Shown here: one piece after another, positions 1 through 8,988 of the stretch
Layout of the letters: each line of letters starts with the position of its first letter
Position numbering within the stretch: the stretch's first letter is position 1
Source of the DNA: Singulisphaera acidiphila DSM 18658
GTDB lineage: Bacteria; Planctomycetota; Planctomycetia; Isosphaerales; Isosphaeraceae
Reading direction: 5' to 3'
Length of the DNA stretch: 64,000 nt
Assembly (NCBI RefSeq): GCF_000242455.2
Contig: NC_019892.1
Coordinates: 5,714,744-5,778,743, forward strand
Made by a program: the position numbers and the translations under genes
Notes under the pieces: model-generated
Database searches by the model: none
Told to the model about the DNA's origin: nothing
Seen by the model: only the letters and a program-made list of their open reading frames with translations

Positions 1-2
1 CC

Positions 3-2156
3 CTTCGGCATGCCCAGGCCCGCCTGGCCCACGACCACTGGCAAGGGCTGCCACGGAAAGGGGGAGGGGGGCAAATCGCCGTCCTCCGCCGCGAGTTCGA
101 GAAGAAATCGCGGCACATTCCCGTTCGCCAACTGATGGTTCGGGCCGGCAACGCGGTCCAGGCGATCAAGCCCGTCTTCATGATGAGCCCGATGTCGGTC
201 GCCTCGTATCTGCCCCCGGGTTCGCTCCAGTTCGACCTGGTCGTCTTCGACGAGGCCAGCCAGGTCCGGCCGGTCGACGCCCTCGGGGCCTTGTTGCGCG
301 GGCGGAATGCGGTCGTCGTCGGCGACAGCCGGCAGCTTCCCCCGACCAACTTCTTCGACCGGCTCACGGGAGGAACCGATGACGGTGACGATGACGAGGC
401 CTTGCACGACGTGGAGAGCATTCTCGGCCTCTTTGTCTCGCAGGGCGCGCCCCAGCGAATGCTCCGCTGGCATTACCGAAGCCGGCATGAGTCGCTGATC
501 GCCGTCTCCAACCACGAGTTCTACGACAACCGCCTCGTCGTCTTTCCCAGCCCCGACGCCGGGCGAAGTGAGTCGGGCCTGGTCTTTCGCCACCTGCCGC
601 AGACCCACTATGACCGGGGGCGAACCCGCACCAACCCCGGCGAGGCCGAGGAGGTTGCCCGTGCCGTTTTGACGTTCGCTCGCGAGCAGCTTGCTCGACC
701 GGAATCGAGCCGTCAGACCCTCGGCGTGGCGGCCTTCAGCGTTTCGCAGATGCAGGCGATCATCGACCAGTTGGAACGTCTGCGTCGTGAAGACCCTGCC
801 ACTGAAGAGTTCTTTGCGACCGGGACCGTGGAACCCTTTTTCGTCAAGAACCTCGAGAACGTTCAAGGGGACGAACGTGACGTCATTTTCATCAGCGTCG
901 GTTATGGTCGGACGGCGGATGGAAATCTGGCGATGAACTTCGGACCGCTGAACAACGAGGGGGGTGAGCGCCGTTTGAACGTGCTGATCACCCGCGCCCG
1001 GCGCCGTTGCGAGGTCTTCACCAACCTGACGGCCGGTGACATCGACCTTGCCCGCACCAACGCCCGTGGAGTCCGGGCCCTGAAAGTCTTTTTCTCCTAC
1101 GCGCAGACCGGCATGCTCGATGCCGTCGCGGCGACCGGAGCGGAACCTGCCTCTCCCTTTGAGAAGGCGGTGAACGGTGCGCTGACGGCCGCCGGGCATC
1201 GCGTTCAAGAGCGGATCGGCACCTCGGGGTTCCGGCTCGAGATGGGGGTCGTCGATCCGGACAGGCCCAGCCACTACCTGGTCGGGGTCGAATGCGATGG
1301 GCCGGTCTACCAGAGTGCTCGATCGGCCCGCGACCGTGACCGGTTACGACAGCAAGTGCTCGAAAACCTGGGGTGGAAACTCCATCGGATCTGGAGTGCG
1401 GAGTGGTTCCGCGATCCCGACGGTGAACTGAACAAGGCCTGTGCCGCGATCAATGCCGCCCAAGCTGTGTCGCTGGCCGTCGAACCGTCCGGTCCTGTCT
1501 CCGATCTCGATCCCGAGCCGGATCCGGAGCCTGGGGAAGTGCCTTCCGAGTCGAAGAAGGCCGACGACCCGGTCGCTGGGGACCTGATTGCGGATTCCGC
1601 CGCGATTCCGGCCTACCAGCTTGCGACCTTGGACGTCAAGCTTGGTGAGCAAGAACTTCATGAAGTGCCGCCGCGTCGGATGTCTTCATGGGTTGTCCAG
1701 GTGGTTCGAGCGGAAGGTCCGATCCTGGCTTCGGAGATCGCGCGGCGGCTCGCCGACGCGGCCGGCGTCAAACGGATTGGCAACCGGATCCAGGCGGCCT
1801 TTGACTTGGCGTTCGAGCTTTCGATCCGCCAGGGCACGCTCCGTCGCGAGGGGGATTTTCTCTGGCTGACTGAGATGAATCAGCCGCCCGTGCGTGATCG
1901 AAGCGCCTTGCCCACGGCCTCGCGCAAGCTGGACCTCATTGCGCCGGAAGAGATCGGGGCGGCGGTCGAACGTGTCGTGACCGAGGCCCTTGGCATGGAG
2001 CCTCTGGAGGTTGCGCCGGCGGCCTGTCGCCTGCTTGGCTTCAATCGGGTCAGCGACGAGATGCGTCAGCGCGTTGATGCGATCGTCGAGGAGTTGGTCC
2101 GGCAGAATCGCCTCCTCAAGCGTGGAGATCATCTGCTGGCGCCGGACCCTGGTTGA
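3..2156 (+). CDS. DUF4011-type superfamily 1 helicase with Vsr-like nuclease domain and DUF3320 (5' end outside window)
   Basis: C-terminal part of a large SF1 helicase; the frame is open to the left edge, so the gene starts upstream and the ATG at 135 is internal. Visible helicase motifs are FDEASQVRP (motif II), GDSRQLPPTNFF (III), WHYRSRHESLI (IV), NVQGDERDVIFISVGYG (V) and NVLITRARRRCEVF (VI). A nuclease-like domain of the REase_MTES_1575/Vsr type follows at about 1160-1430, with VECDGPVYQSARSARDRDR and a GWKLHRIWSAEWF segment. An acidic linker then leads into a DUF3320-like winged-helix region (about 1600-2130). Helicases of this architecture are often found in defence islands, so nucleic-acid degradation or phage defence is a reasonable inference, but no partner gene is visible here. 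The 3' end is intact; an IS element sits 79 bp downstream. Confidence 0.88.
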   Translation, partial: LRHAQARLAHDHWQGLPRKGGGGQIAVLRREFEKKSRHIPVRQLMVRAGNAVQAIKPVFMMSPMSVASYLPPGSLQFDLVVFDEASQVRPVDALGALLRGRNAVVVGDSRQLPPTNFFDRLTGGTDDGDDDEALHDVESILGLFVSQGAPQRMLRWHYRSRHESLIAVSNHEFYDNRLVVFPSPDAGRSESGLVFRHLPQTHYDRGRTRTNPGEAEEVARAVLTFAREQLARPESSRQTLGVAAFSVSQMQAIIDQLERLRREDPATEEFFATGTVEPFFVKNLENVQGDERDVIFISVGYGRTADGNLAMNFGPLNNEGGERRLNVLITRARRRCEVFTNLTAGDIDLARTNARGVRALKVFFSYAQTGMLDAVAATGAEPASPFEKAVNGALTAAGHRVQERIGTSGFRLEMGVVDPDRPSHYLVGVECDGPVYQSARSARDRDRLRQQVLENLGWKLHRIWSAEWFRDPDGELNKACAAINAAQAVSLAVEPSGPVSDLDPEPDPEPGEVPSESKKADDPVAGDLIADSAAIPAYQLATLDVKLGEQELHEVPPRRMSSWVVQVVRAEGPILASEIARRLADAAGVKRIGNRIQAAFDLAFELSIRQGTLRREGDFLWLTEMNQPPVRDRSALPTASRKLDLIAPEEIGAAVERVVTEALGMEPLEVAPAACRLLGFNRVSDEMRQRVDAIVEELVRQNRLLKRGDHLLAPDPG

Positions 2157-2224
2157 GTCAACCGGGGTGGCGAGGCGAAAAGCGTTTTTGGCTTCAATCT
2201 GTGACTTCCCCCCCTGGGACCGCG

Positions 2225-2235
2225 GGCGACCCGCC
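2225..2235. repeat. Target-site duplication, left copy
   Basis: GGCGACCCGCC lies immediately before the left inverted repeat of the IS4-family element and is repeated exactly at 3680-3690 just after the right inverted repeat. The 11-bp length fits the 10-13 bp duplications of several IS4-family groups. Confidence 0.88.
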
Positions 2236-3679
2236 CAATGGCACTTACTTTCGCCAATCCTGCAATAAGGGGCACCTCTGGCACGTTTTTTGCGCCATGA
2301 ACTCCTATTTTTTGGGAGTACCTCGCATGAACCATGACCAGGAATCACCCGCTGTCGTCGATTTGGGTGAGGCGGTTCGGATGTTCCATCGCTTGGTCCC
2401 ACCGGATGTCCTGCATGCTCAGAAACCGCCCACGCTCTCGACCGTGTTCACGCCTTGGGTCGTTGTCTGGCTGATGATCTATCAACGGTTGACCTGCAAT
2501 GCAACGATGGCCACCGCTGTGGGAGAGTTGGCTCGATTAAGTGCAGATGTGCTCCCTGATAACAAGCGGGCCCGTGAGAAATCGTTCTCGGCCAACACGG
2601 GTGGGTTTTCGCGAGCGCGAGATCGGCTGCCCGTGGAGATGGCTCAACGGGCGGCTGACGAGGTTTCTGCAGCCTTAATCGCCAAGTCTCCGCCATCGGT
2701 GAAAGGGCGTAACGCGTTTCTTGTGGACGGTTCCACGCTCTCTTTGGCACCCACTGACGCCTTGCGCAAAACGTATCCGCCGGCCCGCAATCAACACGGA
2801 GAATCGCACTGGCCGATCCTCCACTTGGTAGCGGCCCACGAGTTATCCAGCGGTGTGACCGTGCGTCCGGAAGTGGGGGCAATGTATGGCCCGGCCGCGA
2901 TTGGCGAAGTCCCATTGTCGGCCGGTTTGATGCCGCGACTTCCGGTCGGCTCCGTGTTGATCGCCGACCGGAATTTTGGCGTCTTCGCGTTCGCCTGGTT
3001 AGCCAACCAGGCGGGCCACGACTTCGTGTTGCGGTTGACTGAGAAGCGATTTCGGTCGATGGTGCGCCAAGGGAAAGCCCAGGGCAAGGACCAGTGGGAA
3101 CTAACTTGGCAGCCCAACCGCTGGGAACGCAAGTCGAACCCACAATGGCCGGCCGATGCAACGCTGCGTGTGTGGTTGCACGAGGTTCGAATTTCCGAGA
3201 AGCTGACGCTGTGGCTTGTGAGTCGGCTCCCTGACGAGGGGTGCGAGCTCGCCGCGATCTATGGCCAGCGGCAAAATATCGAAACCGATCTGCGTGATTT
3301 GAAGCGGACGCTTCGCTTGGAAGAGATGCGTGGCCGATCCACGGAGATGGTCGCGAAGGAACTGGCCTCGGCGACAGTGGCCTATAACATGGCGAATCTG
3401 ATTCGCCGGATGGCTGCGGCTCGGGTCGAGATCGCGCCGCGGCGATTGAGCTTCAACCGGGTATGGTCGTTAGTGAAGGTCTTGCTCTTGGAGTCGTTGG
3501 ATACCACGGACCCCGCGAAGATCCAAGAGCGGATCGACTTGGTTCTGAGGATGTCTGGCCAGTGTAAGCTCGCGAATCGCCCTGGCCGACACTACCCGCG
3601 TGAGGTGATCGCCCGCCGCAGAAAATTCCCACTGCGACCACGCAAACGCGGTCTGAAATCGAGAAAGTAAGTGCCATTG
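2236..3679 (+). mobile_element. Complete IS4-family insertion sequence, 1444 bp
   Basis: The element is bounded by perfect 17-bp terminal inverted repeats, CAATGGCACTTACTTTC at 2236-2252 and its reverse complement at 3663-3679. It is flanked by the 11-bp direct repeat GGCGACCCGCC. It holds one transposase gene reading rightwards whose TAA stop lies inside the right terminal repeat. Exact ends and target duplications imply a recent, intact insertion. It landed between the helicase stop (2156) and the sulfatase gene (3844) and breaks neither. The exact boundary could shift by a base because the duplication and terminal repeat share C residues. Confidence 0.9.
2327..3670 (+). CDS. IS4-family DDE transposase
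   Basis: Transposase of 447 residues that catalyses cut-and-paste movement of the surrounding element. Catalytic residues are readable: D134 in LVDGSTLSL, D214 in LIADRNFG, and E319 in YGQRQNIETDLRDLKRTL, which fits the IS4 signature Y-x2-R-x3-E-x6-K exactly. I start at the ATG at 2327 because GGGAG precedes it and residues after it begin the conserved part; the frame is open further upstream, but that stretch includes the terminal repeat and the end of the helicase gene. The reading frame is unbroken and all motifs are intact, so the enzyme is probably functional. Confidence 0.93.
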   Translation: MNHDQESPAVVDLGEAVRMFHRLVPPDVLHAQKPPTLSTVFTPWVVVWLMIYQRLTCNATMATAVGELARLSADVLPDNKRAREKSFSANTGGFSRARDRLPVEMAQRAADEVSAALIAKSPPSVKGRNAFLVDGSTLSLAPTDALRKTYPPARNQHGESHWPILHLVAAHELSSGVTVRPEVGAMYGPAAIGEVPLSAGLMPRLPVGSVLIADRNFGVFAFAWLANQAGHDFVLRLTEKRFRSMVRQGKAQGKDQWELTWQPNRWERKSNPQWPADATLRVWLHEVRISEKLTLWLVSRLPDEGCELAAIYGQRQNIETDLRDLKRTLRLEEMRGRSTEMVAKELASATVAYNMANLIRRMAAARVEIAPRRLSFNRVWSLVKVLLLESLDTTDPAKIQERIDLVLRMSGQCKLANRPGRHYPREVIARRRKFPLRPRKRGLKSRK

Positions 3680-3690
3680 GGCGACCCGCC
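3680..3690. repeat. Target-site duplication, right copy
   Basis: Exact second copy of GGCGACCCGCC (first copy 2225-2235), directly after the right inverted repeat of the IS4-family element. Confidence 0.88.
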
Positions 3691-3843
3691 CGCTCTTGAA
3701 TTGTATTATGTTTTATTTGTATGAATTGAACTGCGGGCGAGGGCGCCCGCGGTCCCAGGGGGGGCAGGGATAGGGCCACGCGGGGTGATCGAGCTTGATT
3801 TCGGCCCCGGAACAGAGACCAGAGTCTGCATTGGGAGAGCCTC

Positions 3844-5274
3844 ATGCAAAGATTCGCGCAATGGATCTTCTTCGCGGTCGTCGTCCTGGCGGGCGTCCCC
3901 GAGGCATTCGGAGCCTCACCCGATGCCGGCCGGCCCAACGTCCTGCTGATTCTGGCGGACGACCTGGGCTATGGCGACCTCTCGAGCTATGGGGCCGCCG
4001 ACCTGAAAACTCCGAACATTGATGCCCTGGTGGCGTCCGGCGTTCGGTTCGATCGGTTCTACGCGAATTCCCCGGTTTGTTCGCCAACGCGAGCGGCGCT
4101 TTTGACCGGCTGCTATCCCGACCTCGTGGGCGTGCCGGGTGTCATCCGGACGCACCCCGACGACAGTTGGGGGGTGCTTTCTCCGCAAGCGGTTTTGTTG
4201 CCGCAGGTCCTCAAGGGGGCCGGCTATCACACGGCGCTCGTCGGCAAGTGGCATCTCGGCCTCTCTGGGGCGAGCCTACCCAGCCGGCGTGGGTTCGACC
4301 TGTTTCACGGGTTCCTGGGGGACATGATGGATGATTACCACAACCATCGTCGCCACGGGATCAACTACATGCGTCGCGACGATCGGGAGATCGATCCGAA
4401 GGGGCATGCCACCGACCTCTTTTCGCAGTGGGCGATTGATTTCTTGAATGAATCCAAGGGGCAGGATCGTCCCTTTTTCCTCGAACTGGCCTATAACGTT
4501 CCTCATACCCCGGTACAGCCGCCTCAGGAATGGCTCGAGAAGGTGCGTCGGCGAGCGCCGAACCTTGACCCGAAGCGGGCCAGGCTCGTGGCCTTGATCG
4601 AGCATCTCGATCACGGGATCGGTCAGGTGCTTGCCGCCTTGCGAGCAAACGGGCAGGCCGAGCGGACCCTGATCGTGTTCACGAGCGACAATGGCGGGCA
4701 GCTTGACGCGGGCGCTCACTGCGGTCCGTATCGGGGAGGCAAGCAAGATATGTACGAAGGTGGGATCCGCGTGCCTTTGTGCGCCGTCTGGCCAGGCCGG
4801 ATCGAACCCGGCACGCGGAGCGATCGCGTTGCGGTTTCGATGGACCTGTTCCCGACCCTTTGCGAGGCGGCCGGCGCCCGGTTTGAGCATCCGGTTGACG
4901 GGATCTCGTTGCTCTCGACCTTCCAGGGCCATCATAACAAGGCGGAGCCGCCCATTGAACGCGACCTCATCTTCGTGCGCCGCGAGGGAGGGCCGAAGTA
5001 CCATGGTCAAGATTACTACGCCGTGCGCCGGGGGGACTGGAAACTGGTCCAGAACAGCCCATTCGAGCCGTTTCAACTCTTCCACCTCGGGCAAGACCCG
5101 CGGGAAGAGCATGATCGGTCAGCCAAGGAACTTGCGACGTTCAACGCCCTCGGCGGCGTACTGAAGCGACATCTTCAGCGCGCGGGGACCGTCCCCTGGC
5201 AGCCGCCCGAGCGAGCGGTGGCCGACAAAGTGTTGAAGTCGGCGGCCGGGCATCAGGAATCAGGCAGTCCGTGA
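3844..5274 (+). CDS. Secreted arylsulfatase-family sulfatase
   Basis: Sulfatase of 476 residues that hydrolyses sulfate esters, probably on extracellular or periplasmic polysaccharide. A signal peptide ends near residue 23 (hydrophobic FFAVVVLAG). Metal ligands D39/D40 lie in ILADDLGYGD. The formylglycine motif is C79 in CSPTRAALLTG, where the Cys must be oxidised by a formylglycine-generating enzyme. D282/N283 lie in TSDNGGQ, and GKWHLG is present. Length and motif order match type I sulfatases. GGGAG lies upstream of the ATG. The next gene downstream, a secreted GH32 enzyme, suggests a carbohydrate-utilisation pair, but the substrate cannot be told from sequence alone. Confidence 0.94.
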   Translation: MQRFAQWIFFAVVVLAGVPEAFGASPDAGRPNVLLILADDLGYGDLSSYGAADLKTPNIDALVASGVRFDRFYANSPVCSPTRAALLTGCYPDLVGVPGVIRTHPDDSWGVLSPQAVLLPQVLKGAGYHTALVGKWHLGLSGASLPSRRGFDLFHGFLGDMMDDYHNHRRHGINYMRRDDREIDPKGHATDLFSQWAIDFLNESKGQDRPFFLELAYNVPHTPVQPPQEWLEKVRRRAPNLDPKRARLVALIEHLDHGIGQVLAALRANGQAERTLIVFTSDNGGQLDAGAHCGPYRGGKQDMYEGGIRVPLCAVWPGRIEPGTRSDRVAVSMDLFPTLCEAAGARFEHPVDGISLLSTFQGHHNKAEPPIERDLIFVRREGGPKYHGQDYYAVRRGDWKLVQNSPFEPFQLFHLGQDPREEHDRSAKELATFNALGGVLKRHLQRAGTVPWQPPERAVADKVLKSAAGHQESGSP

Positions 5275-5513
5275 AAATAGGATTTGTATCGTTATGTAAT
5301 GGCTTGAGTTTGGTCTGTCGTGGAATGGGTACGGCCCACCAAGGAATCGGCTTGCAAGCGACGTGGCGATTGCTTGGACCCGGCCTGCTGGTTAACCTCG
5401 ACGGACACTCGAGACCAAGACACCAACGCCCAGATCCTTTTCGCTTCCCACTCTTGCTGATCCAAAGGGGTTCAGGATCAGAAAAGTCGGAGGCCTTCGT
5501 GCGAGGTCGATCA

Positions 5514-7679
5514 ATGAGCCGACAGGGTCTTCAACCCGCAACCCGGTCTGACCAATTCCTCCTTTCGTGCCGATCGGCTTGGATTGGCCTGGTCCTTGCC
5601 TTCGCTGGTTCGGTGGCGATCGCCCAGGATCGTGACGATCTTGTGATCGCCGACTTTGAGGGCGAAACCTACGGCTCTTGGACGACCACCGGAACGGCGT
5701 TTGGCCCCGGACCCGCGCGAGGGACGCTCCCTGGCCAGATGGATGTCAGCGGGTTTCAGGGGAGCAGGCTGGTCAACTCCTTTCACGGTGGTGACTCGAG
5801 TACCGGCACGCTCACTTCGCCCTCGTTTATTATCAAACGCCCATTTCTGAATTTTCTGATCGGCGGCGGCAAGTACCCTGGCAAGACTTCGCTGGAACTG
5901 GTTGTCGATGGTTCGGAGGTCCGTTCCGCGACCGGCCCGAACGATGCGCCGGGGGGGAGCGAGCGGCTCGACTGGGCGTCGTGGGATGTGGCCGAATTCG
6001 TCGGTAAGCCGGCCGTCCTGCGGATTGTCGACCAGCATCAAGGGGGCTGGGGTCACATCAACGTCGATCAGATTGTTCAGAGCCACCGCAAGCAAGGGAT
6101 TGCCCCGGTTTGTCGGGAGCTGGTCGTCAACGCACGCTACCTCCACCTGCCCGTGCAGCGCGATGCGCCGGTGCGCAAGCTCAAGATCGTCGCCGGCGAT
6201 CAGACCGTCCGCGAGTTTGACATCCGGCTGGCCGAGAAACGCGTCGACTTCCTGGTCTTCGACGATGTCCAGACGCTCCGTGGCAAGACACTGACGTTCG
6301 AAACGCTGCTCCCTCACGACGCCAAAAGCCTCGAGAAGATCGTCCAGGCGGACGAACTTCCGGATGCCAAATCGCTCTATCGCGAGGCTGATCGCCCGCA
6401 GTTCCATTTCACTTCGCGGCGGGGGTGGTTGAACGACCCCAACGGCCTGCTCTGGCATGAGGGGGAGTATCACCTGTTCTATCAGCACAATCCTTATGGA
6501 TGGGATTGGGGCAACATGCACTGGGGCCATGCGGTCAGCCCCGACCTACTCCATTGGAAGGAGTTGCCGATCGCGCTCTCGCCCCAAAAATATGGCGATT
6601 GGTGTTTCTCGGGGAGTGGGGTGGTTGACCGGAAGAACAGCTCTGGGTTTGGCTCCGAGACCGCGCCGCCGCTGGTTGCGGCCTATACGAGCACTGGGCG
6701 GGGGGAGTGCATCATCTATAGCAACGACCGGGGGCGAACCTGGACCGAGTTTGCTCAGAACCCGGTTGTTACGCATCAGGGCCGGGATCCTCGCTTGTTG
6801 TTTCACGAGCCGACGAAGCGCTGGGTGATGGCGGTCTACGACGAGGCTGACGGCAAGCAGGCAATCGCCTTCCACACCTCGGCCGACCTCAAGGAGTGGA
6901 CCTTCGAGTCGCGCATCGACGGCTTTTACGAATGCCCCGACCTCTTCGAGCTGCCCGTGACCGGAGCCGACGATCAGTCGCGCTGGGTCCTCTACGGCGC
7001 TGACGGGGCCTACATGCTCGGCCGGTTCGACGGCCATCGTTTCACGCCGGATTCGGCCAAGCTGCGGACCTGGTACGGCGATTTTTATGCGGCCCAGACC
7101 TTCAGCGATACCCCCGACCGGCGGCGGGTTCAGGTTGGGTGGGGACGAGACGTTTCCTTCCCCGCCATGCCATTCAACCAGCAGATGGCCATTCCCTCGG
7201 AGCTCACATTGCGGACGACCGACGAGGGGATTCGGATGTTCGCCCGCCCGGTGGCCGAACTCGCCTCGCTCCATTCCAAGCATCATGCCTGGCGTGACCT
7301 TGGATCGGCGGAACTCGGACGCGACCTGTTCGCTGCATTGACGGGTGAACTGCTTGAGATCAAGGCGGAGGCCGAGGTTGGCCCCACGAGCAAGCTGACG
7401 CTGCTGGTGCGCGGGGTGCCGGTCGTCTACGACGCCAGCAAGAACACACTCTCATGCGGTAAGCACTCCGCCCCCCTGGCGCCGAACAAGGGCCTGGTTC
7501 AGCTTCAGATCCTGGTCGATCGCGGCTCGATCGAGGTCTTTGGCAACGAAGGCCGGGTCGCGATTTCCCTGGGGGTGATCCCAGCCAAGGGAGTGCAGAC
7601 GCTTTCCGCCTCGACCGAGGGAGAGAAGACGCGAATCCAATTGCTGGAGGTCGATGAGCTGGCCTCGACCTGGCGCTGA
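5514..7679 (+). CDS. Secreted glycoside hydrolase family 32 (levanase/inulinase-like)
   Basis: Fructan or sucrose hydrolase of 721 residues. The start at 5514 gives a signal peptide (WIGLVLAFAGSVAIAQ) and has GAGG upstream; the frame is open back to the sulfatase stop, but that stretch looks non-coding. Residues about 45-200 form a beta-sandwich-like module (ADFEGETYGSW, later GHINVDQI) that may bind carbohydrate. The GH32 five-bladed propeller follows with nucleophile D308 in WLNDPNG, transition-state Asp D425 in GRDPRLLF and acid/base E473 in YECPDLFEL. The C-terminal beta-sandwich has RGSIEVFGNEG. It likely cleaves beta-fructan outside the cytoplasm. The spacing of about 240 bp from the sulfatase leaves it open whether they share a transcript. 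Confidence 0.93.
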   Translation: MSRQGLQPATRSDQFLLSCRSAWIGLVLAFAGSVAIAQDRDDLVIADFEGETYGSWTTTGTAFGPGPARGTLPGQMDVSGFQGSRLVNSFHGGDSSTGTLTSPSFIIKRPFLNFLIGGGKYPGKTSLELVVDGSEVRSATGPNDAPGGSERLDWASWDVAEFVGKPAVLRIVDQHQGGWGHINVDQIVQSHRKQGIAPVCRELVVNARYLHLPVQRDAPVRKLKIVAGDQTVREFDIRLAEKRVDFLVFDDVQTLRGKTLTFETLLPHDAKSLEKIVQADELPDAKSLYREADRPQFHFTSRRGWLNDPNGLLWHEGEYHLFYQHNPYGWDWGNMHWGHAVSPDLLHWKELPIALSPQKYGDWCFSGSGVVDRKNSSGFGSETAPPLVAAYTSTGRGECIIYSNDRGRTWTEFAQNPVVTHQGRDPRLLFHEPTKRWVMAVYDEADGKQAIAFHTSADLKEWTFESRIDGFYECPDLFELPVTGADDQSRWVLYGADGAYMLGRFDGHRFTPDSAKLRTWYGDFYAAQTFSDTPDRRRVQVGWGRDVSFPAMPFNQQMAIPSELTLRTTDEGIRMFARPVAELASLHSKHHAWRDLGSAELGRDLFAALTGELLEIKAEAEVGPTSKLTLLVRGVPVVYDASKNTLSCGKHSAPLAPNKGLVQLQILVDRGSIEVFGNEGRVAISLGVIPAKGVQTLSASTEGEKTRIQLLEVDELASTWR

Positions 7680-8052
7680 CGGAATCGCTCGTCGTTTCAC
7701 CTCGAAAAGAAAGGGAATTCTGAAGGACGAATCGCTTCGCTTTACAGGATCAGAAGGGCGTGTTAGGCTCGTCCATGCGAGCATGGAGAGCGGGGCCAGG
7801 ATGATCCGGCCAACCGCTCGCTGTTAAAATTGCTGATGTCCTGTTGTTTGTTTTTGTTGCGATTGATGTGTTGGTGAACATGAGGCTTCCCCATCTTCTT
7901 CGGGTGACTCACAGGTAGGTTTCGGCCGTCTGATCCTCTTATCAAGGGGGGCCACGCCCATCCTGCAAGAGCCTGTCTCGAAGCGCGGAGACTTCAGCCG
8001 TTCGGATGATCCGGCGAAATCCCGTCACTGATCCAGACGAAAGCCAACGTCC
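7680..8052. other. Intergenic region, no gene recognised
   Basis: There is no convincing open frame in these 373 bases. The stretch around 7820-7890 is poor in GC and rich in G and T, unlike the surroundings, and could hold the promoter of the following three-gene set, but no clear -35/-10 pair can be defended. Confidence 0.5.
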
Positions 8053-8658
8053 ATGAGCAACCAGGCCGCCGTCCACTCGATTGAGGCGTTGAAGGACCTG
8101 CGGGTTGCTCTCGCCTTGTTCTCGGAGGATGCGATGAGCGCCTTGGGCGCCGTCGAGATGGAGGTGCGCAGGACGGTCCAGTGGTTGCAGCATGACCGGC
8201 GGATGTACTGGCAGGATCAGATCAAGCGGCGCAGGGAGCAAGTGGCCTCAGCCAAGGCCGAACTTTTTCGGCGGCAACTGGCCAAGCGGCCCGACTCTTC
8301 GCCGTCGTGTACCGAGCAAAAGGAGATCCTCCGACGTGCCGAGGCCAGCCTGCACGAGGCCGAAATGCGGTTGGCGATGGTGAAGAAGTGGGATCCCACC
8401 TTGCAGCAGGCTCTCTTCGAGTACCACGGGAGCACCCGCCGGATCAAGGACCTTGCGAGCGGCGACGTTCTCCGGGCCATGCTCAAGCTCGAACGAATGG
8501 TCGATGCGCTCGAGGCCTACCTGCGCGTGGCTCCTCCGTCCGGCCGAGGCGAGGCCTCACCGCTCGAATCGATCGCGAATACGATTCTGGACGAGGAACC
8601 GGAGACCGAGCCGACCGCCCAGGAAGAGGAACCCGACGAGGGTAAGCCGCTGACTTGA
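8053..8658 (+). CDS. Coiled-coil protein of the FtsK-linked set, unknown function
   Basis: Protein of 201 residues, almost wholly helical, with no signal peptide or membrane segment. Residues about 35-155 are rich in charged heptads (EVRRTVQWLQHDRRMYWQDQ, then KRRREQVASAKAEL) and end in an acidic Pro/Glu-rich tail. I do not recognise a named family. It opens a three-gene unit followed 90 bp later by a small WXG100-like protein and then an FtsK/SpoIIIE ATPase, all on the same strand. By analogy with ESX/type VII loci it could be a substrate, chaperone or structural partner of the ATPase; this is inference from position and helical character only. Confidence 0.8.
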   Translation: MSNQAAVHSIEALKDLRVALALFSEDAMSALGAVEMEVRRTVQWLQHDRRMYWQDQIKRRREQVASAKAELFRRQLAKRPDSSPSCTEQKEILRRAEASLHEAEMRLAMVKKWDPTLQQALFEYHGSTRRIKDLASGDVLRAMLKLERMVDALEAYLRVAPPSGRGEASPLESIANTILDEEPETEPTAQEEEPDEGKPLT

Positions 8659-8748
8659 TTGGATCGAACCGAATCGGTGGGTTGCGAACGCAGACGCAAA
8701 GGTGGGGCTAGCTGTCCTCAAACATTTCCGATCGAGGCAAGTGTCGCA

Positions 8749-8988
8749 ATGGCCAACGCAAATGTTATGGCCGGTTCTCATCGGCTGAAACACGCGATCA
8801 AGACGCTTCAGGAGCACTGGCTGGCCACCGAGTCGACCTGGAACGACTCGGTCCGCCGCAAGTTCGAGGAGCGGCACCTTCTGCCGCTCGACCCGGCCGT
8901 TGACGCTGCGCTGGTCGGCATGCAGAAGCTTGCCGAGATCCTCGATCAGGTTCGCCGCGATTGTTCCGACCGGAGCGAGATGCTGTGA
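8749..8988 (+). CDS. Small WXG100-like helical hairpin protein
   Basis: Protein of 79 residues starting at the ATG at 8749, preceded by GAGG; an upstream ATG at 8659 would add a Cys/Arg-rich stretch that looks non-coding. It predicts two amphipathic helices (about 8-44 and 51-70) separated by LPLDPAVD. A TWND motif (W-x-D where WXG100 proteins have W-x-G) is followed by RRKFEERHL. Its stop codon overlaps the start of the FtsK-like gene as GTGA, so the two are translationally coupled. Size, helical hairpin and pairing with an FtsK/SpoIIIE ATPase recall EsxA-type substrates, but the motif is not canonical and the helices may pack differently. Confidence 0.75.
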   Translation: MANANVMAGSHRLKHAIKTLQEHWLATESTWNDSVRRKFEERHLLPLDPAVDAALVGMQKLAEILDQVRRDCSDRSEML

